64,000 nt of DNA from an uncultured Opitutaceae bacterium (GTDB lineage Bacteria > Verrucomicrobiota > Verrucomicrobiia > Opitutales > Opitutaceae), in NCBI GenBank assembly GCA_937902925.1, contig CALFNN010000055.1, positions 33,112 through 97,111 of the forward strand, in the 5' to 3' direction. Made by a program: the position numbers and the translations under genes. Within the stretch, counting starts at the first letter, position 1. Each line of letters opens with the position of its first letter. The notes under the pieces are model-generated. The model was given only the letters and a program-made list of their open reading frames with translations, was not told the origin of the DNA and did not search any database. This document shows positions 50,638 through 59,005 of this stretch, piece after piece.

Positions 50638-51705
50638 TCAAGGATGGCTCACCGGTGCCGGCACCGGTTTCGATGACGCATGGCCGGGTGGCGTCGGGGG
50701 CAAGATCGTTGGCGTTGCGGGCGTGCCGTCGGCCTGGCGCCATTCGTTGCGCTCCTGGACCGTGCCCGCGACGAGGCGAGCGGGCGCATCCCACGAGACG
50801 TTGTCGCGCAGGACGTGCGGCTGTCCCGTGGCGGGGGTGCGGACGAACGCGAAGCCGATCTTGCAGCGCACCGCCGTGCAATGCTCGACGGTGAGACCGG
50901 CCATGTTGTTGTTCTGATCGAAGCCGCGGACGGGCTGGTCCATCGCGACGCAGCCGATCACGACATGCGCCGCGGGCACGTAGTCGCCGCCGAGCTTGAA
51001 GCCGTTGCCGTTGCCGGTGAAACCGGCGATGCCCCACACGTCGACGCCGTTGCGGAAGGCGACGCAGTATTCGATCCGCACGGGCTCGGGCGCCTTCCAG
51101 AGGTCGAAGCCGTCGTCGGCATTTTCCCAGGCGCGGCAGCCGCGGAACACGTTGCCGGGTCCGATCAGGAATTTCGCGGCAAACCCGTCGGCGTTCTCGC
51201 CGCGCGTCGGCCGGTCGACGTTCCGATACGAATCGCAGTCGAGCACGAGGTTGTCGCTGGCGGGCGCGCTGAGCTGGAGGCCGCTGTCCTGGTTCGCGTG
51301 CGTCGCGCAGCGCTCGATCACATTGTGGTGGCCGCTGACGTTGATGCCGTTGCGGGCGGCGCCGATGACTTCGAGGCCGACAAGGTGCCAGTAGTCGCCG
51401 TGGACCTCGATCCCGTTGCGCCGGCTCTCGAACGTTTGCGCGGAAAAATCGAAGACGGGCCGGTCGCCGCCGGCGGCCTCGACCACGATCGGCTGCGCGG
51501 CGGTGCCGCTGCGGGCGAACCGGACGGGTTGCGCGAGTGAGTAGACGCCGCTGGCGACGCGGATGACGTCGCCCGGCTGAGCGCGCGCGGCAGCGGCGGC
51601 GAGACTTTCGCCGTCCGGGGCGACGAGGAGCGTGGCACCGCGGGCGGAGAAGTGCCCGCCGGCAAATCCGGCAAGCAGCACGAAAGCGGGGAGGAATTTA
51701 TTCAT
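50638..51705 (-). CDS. Secreted right-handed beta-helix protein, PL9-type pectate lyase
   Basis: 355 residues with a signal peptide (LPAFVLLAGFAGGHFSARGA). The parallel beta-helix begins at LAAAAARAQPGDVIRVASGV. The stretch GENADGFAAKFLIGPGNVFR, then GCRAWENADDGFDLWKAPEP, is the hallmark of family 9 pectate lyases, including the catalytic Lys in NADGFAAK and the calcium-binding Asp residues. It should cleave polygalacturonate by beta-elimination. A Pro-rich tail ends the protein. It follows the nuclease-like gene by 38 bases on the same strand. Confidence 0.82.
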   Translation of the reverse strand: MNKFLPAFVLLAGFAGGHFSARGATLLVAPDGESLAAAAARAQPGDVIRVASGVYSLAQPVRFARSGTAAQPIVVEAAGGDRPVFDFSAQTFESRRNGIEVHGDYWHLVGLEVIGAARNGINVSGHHNVIERCATHANQDSGLQLSAPASDNLVLDCDSYRNVDRPTRGENADGFAAKFLIGPGNVFRGCRAWENADDGFDLWKAPEPVRIEYCVAFRNGVDVWGIAGFTGNGNGFKLGGDYVPAAHVVIGCVAMDQPVRGFDQNNNMAGLTVEHCTAVRCKIGFAFVRTPATGQPHVLRDNVSWDAPARLVAGTVQERNEWRQADGTPATPTILPPTPPGHASSKPVPAPVSHP

Positions 51706-51743
51706 GGCGAAATTGGAAGCGAGGGGCGCGCAGGCGGGAGCGT

Positions 51744-52430
51744 TTACTTGGAGAATTCGCGCGCCCTGGAGGCGACGGCGTGCGGGAACGGCACGCCCCA
51801 CAGCGAGGCGTGCTCCTGCGGCTTCGGGTCGGCCTCCGGCGCGAGGTATTTGAAAAGATCGGCGAAGCGCACGCTGCATTGCAGGCGGCGCTGGGTCTTC
51901 GAGTCGATCTTGGGATTCACCTCGATGACGGCCTGCGTGAACGGCGGGGCGTTCTTGATCTTCTGCGCAGCCACGCGGGCCTGCCCGGGCGTGAGCGTCT
52001 TGTCCTTGACGACCGCGTCGAGCTGGCGGAGATCGGCGAGCGTGACCGGGCCCCAGAGTTTTTTCCATGTGGCGGGCTCGATGCGGGGCGCCACGATGTT
52101 GACGAAGCGTTTCTCGTCGCCCGCCTGCTCCCAGAAACCGACGACGAGGATGAACGGTTCGTCGATCGCGAACTGCCGCAATGCGTCGCCCATGTCGACC
52201 GGCGCGCCATACTTGATCGCCTTGGGATTCACCGGCACGCCGCCGTATCGCTTGTTCGCCGCGGCGGGAATGTCCCATTTCTGCGTGTAGCTCGGCGGCT
52301 GGTAGCCGTCGAAGAACGTGTCGCGCACCCATTGCTCGAAGACGAGGCCGTGCACCTGCACTTCCTGCGCGGGCAGCACGGCGGGCGTGAGCACCGCCGC
52401 GAGGAGCAGGAAGCGCAGTCGCGGAAACAT
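51744..52430 (-). CDS. Secreted protein of unknown function with restriction-endonuclease-like features
   Basis: 228 residues from the ATG at 52430 that begins a signal peptide (LRFLLLAAVLTPAVLPAQE). The mature region has GLVFEQWVRDTFFDGYQP, an acidic KWDIPAAANKR, then NPKAIKYGAPVDMGDALRQF and FILVVGFWEQAGD. Glu, Asp and xIKx in this order and spacing recall PD-(D/E)XK nucleases, followed by a region (TQRRLQCSVRFADLFKYLAP) typical of restriction-enzyme C-termini. The signal peptide would make it an exported nuclease. The fold assignment is tentative; function unknown. Confidence 0.5.
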   Translation of the reverse strand: MFPRLRFLLLAAVLTPAVLPAQEVQVHGLVFEQWVRDTFFDGYQPPSYTQKWDIPAAANKRYGGVPVNPKAIKYGAPVDMGDALRQFAIDEPFILVVGFWEQAGDEKRFVNIVAPRIEPATWKKLWGPVTLADLRQLDAVVKDKTLTPGQARVAAQKIKNAPPFTQAVIEVNPKIDSKTQRRLQCSVRFADLFKYLAPEADPKPQEHASLWGVPFPHAVASRAREFSK

Positions 52431-52524
52431 GGGGAAGCCGGAGCGAACGATGGCGCCACTCTGGTTGAACGGTCCGATTTCGTCGAGGTTTGAACTATGG
52501 ACGGCGTCAGGTTCAATGCTCTTC

Positions 52525-53967
52525 ATGCGTTTGCCCCACCTCGCCACGTTACCCGCCCTGTTCGTCACGTCCGCCGCCGCGTCCTTCGCCCAGGCGCCGA
52601 AGCCCAACATCGTGTTCATCCTCGCCGACGACCTCGGTTACGGCGAACTCGGCTGCTACGGCGAGACGCTGATCACGACGCCGCACACGGACCAGCTCGC
52701 ACGGGAAGGGATGCGCTTCACGCAGTTTTATGCGGGCTGCACCGTGTGCGCGCCCTCGCGCAGCGTATTGATGACCGGAAAGCACATGGGGCACACGACG
52801 GTGCGCGGCAACGCGGGCACGACGAGCCCCGGGGCGCAGACCCTGCGCGCGGGCGACGTCACCGTGGCGCGGGTGCTCAAGGATGCGGGCTACACGACCG
52901 ACCTGACCGGAAAATGGGGCCTCGGCCTGGAAAACGAAGAAGGCGAGCCGCGGAAGATGGGCTTCGACCAATACTTCGGGTTTCTCAACCAGACGCAGGC
53001 GCACAACCACTATCCGGATTTCCTCTGGCGCAACGGCGAGAAGGTGCTGCTGCCGAACGTCGTCACGCCCGTGGGCAAGGTGCCGGGCGTCGGCTATGCG
53101 ACGAAACGCGTCGCCTACGCGAACGACCTGTTCTTCGACGACGCGTGCGATTTCATCGCGCACCACCGGGACCGGCCGTTCTTCCTCTACCTGGCGCTGA
53201 CGACGCCGCACGCCAACGACGAGGCGGCGCGGATCCTGGGCGACGGCAACGAGGTGCCCGACCACAAGGCCTACGACGACCGGCCGTGGAACGACTCGAC
53301 GAAAAACCACGCGGCGATGATCAGCCGGATGGACCAGGGAGTCGGCGCGGTGATGGCGAAGATCAAGGCACTGGGGCTCGACGACCGCACGCTGGTGATC
53401 TTCACGAGCGACAACGGCCCCCACCGCGAGGGCGGACCGAACTATGCGCCGGAGTTTTTCACCGCGAGCGGGCCGCTGCGCGGCATCAAGCGCGACCTGT
53501 GGGACGGCGGCATCCGCGTGCCGTTCATCGCGCGCTGGCCAGGCCGGATCAAGCCGGGCACGCAGTCGGCGCACGTCGGCTATTTCGGCGACATGATGGC
53601 GACGTTCGCCGACTTGGCGGGCACGAAGCCGCCGCCGGGCATCGACAGCATCAGCATGGCGCCGGTGCTGCTCGGGCGCGGGACGCAGGCCCAGCACGAC
53701 TATCTCTATTGGGAATTCTACGAGAACGGCGTGAGCCAGACGGTGCTGCTCGGCGACCGCTGGAAGGGCCTCCGGTTAAAATCAACGACCGCGCCGATCC
53801 TGCTGTATGACCTGACCGACGATCTCGGCGAGAAAACGGATGTCGCGGCGAAAAATCCGGATGTCGTAGCGCGGGTTGCCGGGATCATGCGGACGGCGCA
53901 CGTCGACAACGACCACTGGAAAATCCCCGGCCTCGCCGCCGCGCCGGTGCCGGCGGGCGCGAACTGA
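52525..53967 (+). CDS. Arylsulfatase-type sulfatase
   Basis: 480 residues from the ATG at 52525, or 483 from the ATG at 52516. A signal peptide (LPALFVTSAAASFAQ) precedes the sulfatase fold: NIVFILADDLGYGELGCYGE (metal-binding Asp pair), the formylglycine motif CAPSR with its Cys in GCTVCAPSRSVLMTG, TGKWGLGLE, FFLYLALTTPHANDEA and VIFTSDNGPHREGG. The Cys must be converted to formylglycine by a maturase not present in this window. It likely removes sulfate from polysaccharides or aryl esters in the periplasm. Confidence 0.9.
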   Translation: MRLPHLATLPALFVTSAAASFAQAPKPNIVFILADDLGYGELGCYGETLITTPHTDQLAREGMRFTQFYAGCTVCAPSRSVLMTGKHMGHTTVRGNAGTTSPGAQTLRAGDVTVARVLKDAGYTTDLTGKWGLGLENEEGEPRKMGFDQYFGFLNQTQAHNHYPDFLWRNGEKVLLPNVVTPVGKVPGVGYATKRVAYANDLFFDDACDFIAHHRDRPFFLYLALTTPHANDEAARILGDGNEVPDHKAYDDRPWNDSTKNHAAMISRMDQGVGAVMAKIKALGLDDRTLVIFTSDNGPHREGGPNYAPEFFTASGPLRGIKRDLWDGGIRVPFIARWPGRIKPGTQSAHVGYFGDMMATFADLAGTKPPPGIDSISMAPVLLGRGTQAQHDYLYWEFYENGVSQTVLLGDRWKGLRLKSTTAPILLYDLTDDLGEKTDVAAKNPDVVARVAGIMRTAHVDNDHWKIPGLAAAPVPAGAN

Positions 53968-53976
53968 CGCGCGGCC

Positions 53977-55077
53977 TTATTTCGCCAGCGGCAGGGTGAA
54001 GCAGAACGTCGCGCCCTTGCCGGGCTCGCTGCTGTTGGCCCAGATGCGGCCGCCGTGGTCCTCGACGATCTTCTTGCAGATCGTCAGGCCGAGGCCCGTG
54101 CCGTGCGCCTTGCCGTGGGTGGCGAACGCCTGGAAAAGCGTCTCGGCGATTTCCGGCGCGATCCCCCGGCCGGTGTCCTCCACCTCGACGCGGAGTTCGT
54201 GCTCGCCGACGACGAACCGAAGGAAGATTTTCCCGCCGTCGGGCATCTCGTCGACGGCGTTGTTGAGGAGGTTGTAGAACAGCCGCGAAAGGCGCTGGGT
54301 CTGCACGCGCACCTCGATCCCGGGCGGCGGATTGCCGAGCTCCAGCTTGACGCCGCGTTCGGCGATCTCCTGGCGGATTTCCTCGCTGAGCGGGTTCATG
54401 TAGCGGGCGAAATTCACGGGCGACAGCAGGGGCCGCTGGCCGGACGGCTTGGTGAACTCGATCAATTCCTGCAGCATGTTGGTCATCCGCTCGACCTGCT
54501 GCGCGATGCGGTCGTGGGCCTTGTGCCGCATGGGCGGCGCGGTGTGCTCGCTGCAGGCGAGCTCGGCGGCGAGGCCGATCACCTGGAGCGGGTTCTTGAA
54601 ATCATGGACGATGGTGCCGGCGAAGCGGCCGACCACCGCGAGCCGCTCGGCCTGGAGGATTTCGTCGGCGTATTTCTGGTTCAGCGCGCGCATGCGGCCG
54701 CTGAACTCGCGGATGAGATTGAGGGCGAACTGCGGGCGGCGCTCGATCAGCCGGAGAAACTCGTCGCGGCTGAGGAAAAATGCCTCGGTGTCCTCCTCGG
54801 CGCGGGCGGTGGCGGAGCGCGGCGCGTCGTCGAGCACGGCCATCTCGCCAAAGAAGTCGCCGGCGCCGATGGTGGCGAGGACGCGCGACTCGCCGTTGCC
54901 GACGACGGCGGAAATCTGCACGCGGCCGGCGTCGACGAGATAGAAACCATCGCCCGCGTCGCCCGCGGAAAAAATGGTCTCGCCGGTCCGGAACCGCCTC
55001 ACGTGTCCGGTGCGGCCGAGGGCGAGCAACTCCTCGTTGAGCGCGGCGGCGAAGCGTTTTTCGTTGGGGAGGGACAT
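53977..55077 (-). CDS. Soluble histidine kinase with N-terminal cyclic-nucleotide-binding domain
   Basis: 366 residues from the ATG at 55077. Residues 15-130 form a cNMP-binding (Crp-type) domain: FRTGETIFSAGDAGDGFYLV, GAGDFFGEMAVLDDAPRSAT. The kinase part has the phospho-acceptor His158 in VHDFKNPLQVI, an N box NLLNNAVDEMPDGG, G1 VEDTGRGIAPE and G2 HGTGLGLTICKKI. No transmembrane segment or receiver domain is seen, so it is a cytoplasmic sensor. No partner response regulator lies next to it; the LytTR regulator at 57740 has its own kinase. It ends 9 bases from the sulfatase gene, convergently. Confidence 0.88.
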   Translation of the reverse strand: MSLPNEKRFAAALNEELLALGRTGHVRRFRTGETIFSAGDAGDGFYLVDAGRVQISAVVGNGESRVLATIGAGDFFGEMAVLDDAPRSATARAEEDTEAFFLSRDEFLRLIERRPQFALNLIREFSGRMRALNQKYADEILQAERLAVVGRFAGTIVHDFKNPLQVIGLAAELACSEHTAPPMRHKAHDRIAQQVERMTNMLQELIEFTKPSGQRPLLSPVNFARYMNPLSEEIRQEIAERGVKLELGNPPPGIEVRVQTQRLSRLFYNLLNNAVDEMPDGGKIFLRFVVGEHELRVEVEDTGRGIAPEIAETLFQAFATHGKAHGTGLGLTICKKIVEDHGGRIWANSSEPGKGATFCFTLPLAK

Positions 55078-55148
55078 CGCTGCCGGGCGACTATAGGCCG
55101 GCGACCGCGCCCGTAAAGGGAAGAGAAGCGACCCTGGCGCCACAAACG

Positions 55149-55182
55149 AACCGGCCGCGGCGCTGGCGCGCGGCGGCCGGTT
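55149..55182 (-). terminator. Inverted repeat, probable terminator of the 55214-55621 gene
   Basis: Arms AACCGGCCGC (55149-55158) and GCGGCCGGTT (55173-55182) are perfect complements over 10 bases, with a 14-base GC-rich loop. On the minus strand the stem is followed by TTCGTTTGTG. It lies about 30 bases past the stop codon of the minus-strand gene. Confidence 0.6.
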
Positions 55183-55213
55183 GTCCCGGGGGACGGTGGA
55201 GAAACAGCGGGCG

Positions 55214-55621
55214 TTATTTCCGGTCGGCGATGAGGATCTGGCTGCCGGCCTTTTTCGGGGCGGACAGCGCGGTCGCAACCGCCGGCGTCACGAGCGAGAG
55301 GCCGCTGACCCGTCCCGCGGCGAAGCGCACGACGAGCGTGCCGGTGGCGTCGCTGCCGTCCGCAGTGAAGTTCGGGTAGAGCAGCGTGCCGTCGGACAGG
55401 GCCGTGTCGGGCCGGCCGAGCTTGGCGATGACCTGGATCCGGAACGTGCCGGCCTGGACGTAGGGTCCGGCGGAACTGACCGGGATGCTGCCCTGCACGG
55501 CGAGCGCTTCGGCGGCGCGGTCAGTGGCGGCGTTGTCCTTGGCGGAGGCGAGGACGGGGAGGGCGAGGAGTGCGGCGGCGAGGGCGGCGGTGCGGGCGAG
55601 GGAGGCGAGGTTGGTCTTCAT
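55214..55621 (-). CDS. Small secreted hypothetical protein
   Basis: 135 residues from the ATG at 55621, with a clear signal peptide (LAALLALPVLASAK). The mature part includes AAEALAVQGSIPVSSAGPYV, IQVIAKLGRPDTALSDGTLL and a beta-rich end (TGTLVVRFAAGRVSGLSLV). The pattern VIAKLGRPD...LSDGTLLYPNF is reminiscent of SmpA/BamE-like outer-membrane-assembly folds, but this is only a resemblance. Its promoter region is shared with the divergent LytS/LytTR operon. Confidence 0.65.
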   Translation of the reverse strand: MKTNLASLARTAALAAALLALPVLASAKDNAATDRAAEALAVQGSIPVSSAGPYVQAGTFRIQVIAKLGRPDTALSDGTLLYPNFTADGSDATGTLVVRFAAGRVSGLSLVTPAVATALSAPKKAGSQILIADRK

Positions 55622-55723
55622 GGCGGATGATTTTTTCGGTTGAGTTGGTTGTGGGAGTGTCACCGTTGGGCGACGGGTGCGAAGTTGCGCGACGGCGTGG
55701 CGGGGCGCGAAAAAACACCAGCC

Positions 55724-55789
55724 AACGGCTCGCGCGAGGAGCGAACGGTTACGCGCGGCCAGTGAACGGCTCGCCAGGCGAGTGAACGG
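55724..55789 (+). promoter_or_regulatory. Four direct repeats, candidate LytTR-regulator binding sites
   Basis: The core GAACGG or CAACGG recurs with AACGG at 55724, 55744, 55765 and 55785, i.e. spacings of 20, 21 and 20 bases, two helical turns. The fuller unit is (A)GTGAACGGCTCG. In reverse complement it reads CCGTTCAC or CCGTTCGC, close to the AlgR site CCGTTCGTC. The repeats end 50 bases before the kinase gene start, whose operon includes a LytTR regulator, so autoregulation is likely. Confidence 0.55.
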
Positions 55790-55838
55790 CTCGGGAATCG
55801 CGTGGACGCGGGCGGCCGGTGGCGGCACGTTGGGCGGC

Positions 55839-57743
55839 GTGCCCCGCGTTGACCTACTCCGCCTGCTTGCACTGGCCGCACTGTCCGCCCTCGTGGCGGG
55901 CGATTCGGCCGGGTCGGAGGCCGGTGCTCGGGCGGCGGTAGCGAGCGAGGTTTCACCTGCGCGGTCCCCGCGAATCTGGAAGCGCCCGGTCGAGTGGTAT
56001 CCGGGTTATATTCGCCGCTGGTTCAGCGCCCTGCCGCCGCGGCTGCAATATTCCGAGTCGCGGTTTCATCACGGTGACGACGAGCGCTGGGCGCAGCCGG
56101 GATGGAACGACGACCAGTGGGCGGTGGTGGAACCATGGGATTTACCTGCACGCGCGGGGATCGACTGGCTCCGCTTTCGCGTGCGCATGGGCGCAAAGGG
56201 AAGCGGGCCGCCGCCCGGCGGAATCATGATCTCGACCGTGCGGGCTTATGAGCTTTTTTGGGACGGCGTGCAACTGGGCCGTTCCGGCGTGCCGGCCAAC
56301 TCGGCGGCGGCGGAAGTCCCGGGGCAGGTGGACGATTGGTTTTCCGTGCCCGCCTCATTGTGCGGCCCGGGCGAGCACGTGGTGGCGATCCGGACTTCGA
56401 GCTACCGCTGCGGGTTTCCGGCGGCGACCTCCGGCCTGCGCATTCTTGTCGATGATCCGGCGACGCTGCGCAGCATGGTGCTGCGCGAGGCATTCCTGCC
56501 GACGGTGGCGGCGGGCGCGTTGTTCATGATCGGCCTGGCGAGCTTGATCATGTGGTCGCTGGCGGCGCGGCGGGCGACGTTGTTGCTGCTGGGCGGACTG
56601 GGTCTTGCCGGCGCCACGATGCAGGTGCTGCAGGCCTTCCGCTGGTTTTTCGTCTACCCTGCGGACTGGCACTACCCGGTGCTCGTGGTGATGACGTCGC
56701 TCGTGGGGCTGCAGGGGATTCTGACGGTGGCGTTTGTGCTGGTGCACTTCCAGGCGCCGCGCCGCGGCTGGCTGCTCGTGGGGCTCGCGCCGGTCTTTGC
56801 GCTCGTGGCGTGGCTGAGTCCCGAGCGGCAAAACCTCGAGGGCGTGCGAATTTTCGCGGTCGCCCTCGGCGGGTCGCTCGTGTGTGCCGGGTGGGCTGCT
56901 TGGCGGCGGCGGCGCGGGGCGTGGCCGGCGGTGGTCGGCGTGGCGGTCAGCACCGTCCTGCTGGCCTTCGAGGCGGAGGACTACCGGGCGAGCTTTTTCC
57001 TGAAATTCCTGCCCGCGTTCGTGGGCATGATTGCCTCGCTGGCCGTGCAACTGCACGACGAGCGGAAGCATGCGCTCGCCGTCCGGCTCGCCGCGTCGCG
57101 GCTCGAGCTGGAGTTGCTCAAGAAAAACGTCCAGCCGCATTTTCTCCTCAACACGCTCGCGACGATCATCGAGATGATCGAGCAGGAGCCGAAGCTGGCC
57201 GTGGGCTTGATCGAGGAGCTGGCGCACGAGTTTCGGATCCTGGCGCGCGTGGCGGGCGAAAAGCTGATCCCACTCGGGCACGAACTCGAGTTGTGCCGGG
57301 CGCATCTGGCCATCATGAGCCTCCGCAAGCGCGTGCGCTGTTCGCTCGAGGTCGCCCCGGGAATCGACGAACGCGATCTGGTGCCGCCGGCACTGTTTCA
57401 CACGCTGATCGAGAACGGGCTGACGCACCTGCTCCCGCGCGACGGCGTGCAGCGGTTCGAACTGGGTGCGGCGCGGAAGGCCGGGCGGGTGTGCTACATG
57501 TTTCTGGCTTTTGGCGACCCGAGCGATCGCGAGCGGGAGCCGACGTTTGCGCCGCTCAATGTCACCCTGCCGCCGGTCCCGGCGAAGCCGGCGGCGTCGC
57601 GCGAGGGGACGGGGCTGCGCTATATCAAGGCGCGGCTGGAAGAAAGTTTTCCGGGGCGATGGTCGCTCGCCGGTGAAATGGTCGCGGGTGGCTGGCAGAC
57701 CGTGATTGAAGTCAAAAACCGCACGGAACGGGGCAACCCATGA
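55839..57743 (+). CDS. LytS/YehU-type sensor histidine kinase with extracytoplasmic jelly-roll sensor
   Basis: 634 residues from the GTG at 55839, which begins a signal-type helix (LLRLLALAALSALVAG); the frame is open upstream. The periplasmic domain (about 50-205) looks like a galactose-binding jelly roll: WAQPGWNDDQWAVVEPWDLP, WLRFRVRMGAK, AYELFWDGVQLGRSGVPANS, GEHVVAIRTSSYRCG. Seven or so membrane helices follow (about 215-420), then the HisKA_7TM/His_kinase part with His434 in NVQPHFLLNTLATIIEMI, the N box PPALFHTLIENGLTH and GTGLRYIKARLEESF. It overlaps the regulator gene (ATGA). Confidence 0.87.
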   Translation: MPRVDLLRLLALAALSALVAGDSAGSEAGARAAVASEVSPARSPRIWKRPVEWYPGYIRRWFSALPPRLQYSESRFHHGDDERWAQPGWNDDQWAVVEPWDLPARAGIDWLRFRVRMGAKGSGPPPGGIMISTVRAYELFWDGVQLGRSGVPANSAAAEVPGQVDDWFSVPASLCGPGEHVVAIRTSSYRCGFPAATSGLRILVDDPATLRSMVLREAFLPTVAAGALFMIGLASLIMWSLAARRATLLLLGGLGLAGATMQVLQAFRWFFVYPADWHYPVLVVMTSLVGLQGILTVAFVLVHFQAPRRGWLLVGLAPVFALVAWLSPERQNLEGVRIFAVALGGSLVCAGWAAWRRRRGAWPAVVGVAVSTVLLAFEAEDYRASFFLKFLPAFVGMIASLAVQLHDERKHALAVRLAASRLELELLKKNVQPHFLLNTLATIIEMIEQEPKLAVGLIEELAHEFRILARVAGEKLIPLGHELELCRAHLAIMSLRKRVRCSLEVAPGIDERDLVPPALFHTLIENGLTHLLPRDGVQRFELGAARKAGRVCYMFLAFGDPSDREREPTFAPLNVTLPPVPAKPAASREGTGLRYIKARLEESFPGRWSLAGEMVAGGWQTVIEVKNRTERGNP

Positions 57744-58438
57744 GAGTGCTCATCGTCGAGGACGAGCCGCTGATCGCGCAACGGCTGGAGCGGTTCTGCC
57801 GCGAAATTCTCGGGGAGAAACTCGAGTCAATCCGCGGGGCGACGCTGTTGTCGGAGGCGAGCGCGCGGCTGGACGAGTCCCCGATCGATTTGCTGCTGCT
57901 CGACCTGAACCTGCACGGGCGCGACGGGATGGAGCTGCTGCAGGCGAGCGTGGCGGGTTCGTTTCACACCGTCATCGTGTCGGCGAACACGGAGCAGGCG
58001 CTGCGGGCGTTCGAGTTCGGCGTGATGGACTTCGTGCCGAAGCCGTTTTCGAAGGAGCGGCTCGCGTCGGCGCTGGCGCGCGTGACGGAGCGCGACGGCC
58101 GCGCGGCGGGCGCGGCGAAATTCCTGGCCGTGAAAAAATACGGCAAGGTCGAGTTGGTGGAGATCGACCGCGTGCTCTACGTCGAGGGCGCGGGCGCCTA
58201 TGCGGAGCTCGTGCTCGCGGACGGCAGGCGCGAGCTGCACGACAAGACGCTCGAGAAACTGCATGCGCTGCTGCCGCCGGGATTCGAGCGCATCCACAAG
58301 AGTTTTGTCGTGCGCTGGAGCGCGGTGAAGGCGCTGCACGCGAGCGAGGGCAGCCGCCACGAGGCGGAATTGAGAAACGGCACGCGGCTGCCGGTCGGCC
58401 GGACGCGCTACAAGGAGCTGCGGGAAAAATTCGGGTAG
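57740..58438 (+). CDS. LytTR-family response regulator
   Basis: 232 residues. Receiver domain (1-120) with acidic pocket VEDEP, phospho-acceptor Asp55 in LLLLDLNLHGRDGMELL and the conserved Lys in FVPKPFSKE. The LytTR DNA-binding domain (about 130-230) has VELVEIDRVLYVEGAGAYAE, RRELHDKTLEKLHALLPP, FERIHKSFVVRWSAVKAL and RLPVGRTRYKELREKF. It is coupled to the LytS-type kinase by a four-base overlap and probably binds the repeats at 55724-55789. Confidence 0.92.
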   Translation: MRVLIVEDEPLIAQRLERFCREILGEKLESIRGATLLSEASARLDESPIDLLLLDLNLHGRDGMELLQASVAGSFHTVIVSANTEQALRAFEFGVMDFVPKPFSKERLASALARVTERDGRAAGAAKFLAVKKYGKVELVEIDRVLYVEGAGAYAELVLADGRRELHDKTLEKLHALLPPGFERIHKSFVVRWSAVKALHASEGSRHEAELRNGTRLPVGRTRYKELREKFG

Positions 58439-58452
58439 GCCCGCGGGCGCGC

Positions 58453-58986
58453 TCAGCCGGCGGCGCGCTTGACGGCGGCGGCGAGCTTCGCGGTCGCCTG
58501 GGCGCACTCGTCGACGCGGGCGGCGACCTTGGTGTCGGTGAGCTGGTCGCCGGAGAACGCGGCGCCGGTGGCGTAGACGAAGCGCGGCACGACGATGCAG
58601 CGGAAGTCGAGCATGAGGCTGTTGGCGAGCGCCATGATCGACATGAAGCTGCCGTGGCCGCCGGCGGCGCAGAGGAACGCGACCACCTTGTTTTCCCACG
58701 CGTCGCCGGTGAGCTCGACGAGGTTTTTCGCGGCGGCGTTGGCGTCGTAGTTGTAGATCGGCGTGGCGACGAGGATGCCGTCGGCGGCGGCGACGAGGGC
58801 GTCCGCGCGGATGACGTTCGGATGCTCGTAGGCGGTTTCGCCGTCGCAGAGCGGCAGCGGCAGGTCGCGGAGATCGAGAAAAACGACCTCGTGCCCGGCG
58901 GCGCGGAGAACGCGTTCGGCTTCGCGCGCGAGAAGGCGGCTGTTGCTTTCGGAGTTGAGGCTCGTGGAGACGATCAGGAGGGACAT
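58453..58986 (-). CDS. NAD(P)H-dependent FMN reductase (flavodoxin-fold)
   Basis: 177 residues. FMN-binding segments: LLIVSTSLNSESNSRLLARE at the N-terminus, DGILVATPIYNYDANAAAKN and VVAFLCAAGGHGSFMSIMAL. It matches the NADPH-dependent FMN reductase family (PF03358), such as SsuE/ChrR-type reductases. Cytoplasmic quinone or flavin reduction is likely. It is convergent with the response regulator gene (14-base gap) and is followed on its own strand by an NTF2-like gene located upstream. Confidence 0.87.
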   Translation of the reverse strand: MSLLIVSTSLNSESNSRLLAREAERVLRAAGHEVVFLDLRDLPLPLCDGETAYEHPNVIRADALVAAADGILVATPIYNYDANAAAKNLVELTGDAWENKVVAFLCAAGGHGSFMSIMALANSLMLDFRCIVVPRFVYATGAAFSGDQLTDTKVAARVDECAQATAKLAAAVKRAAG

Positions 58987-59005
58987 GGGTCGGGAAAAAC
59001 GGACG

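Noticed and set aside
55724..55800. Short CRISPR-like array
   Set aside because: Four units with 20-21 base periods leave no spacer of normal length, the units are degenerate and no cas genes are present.
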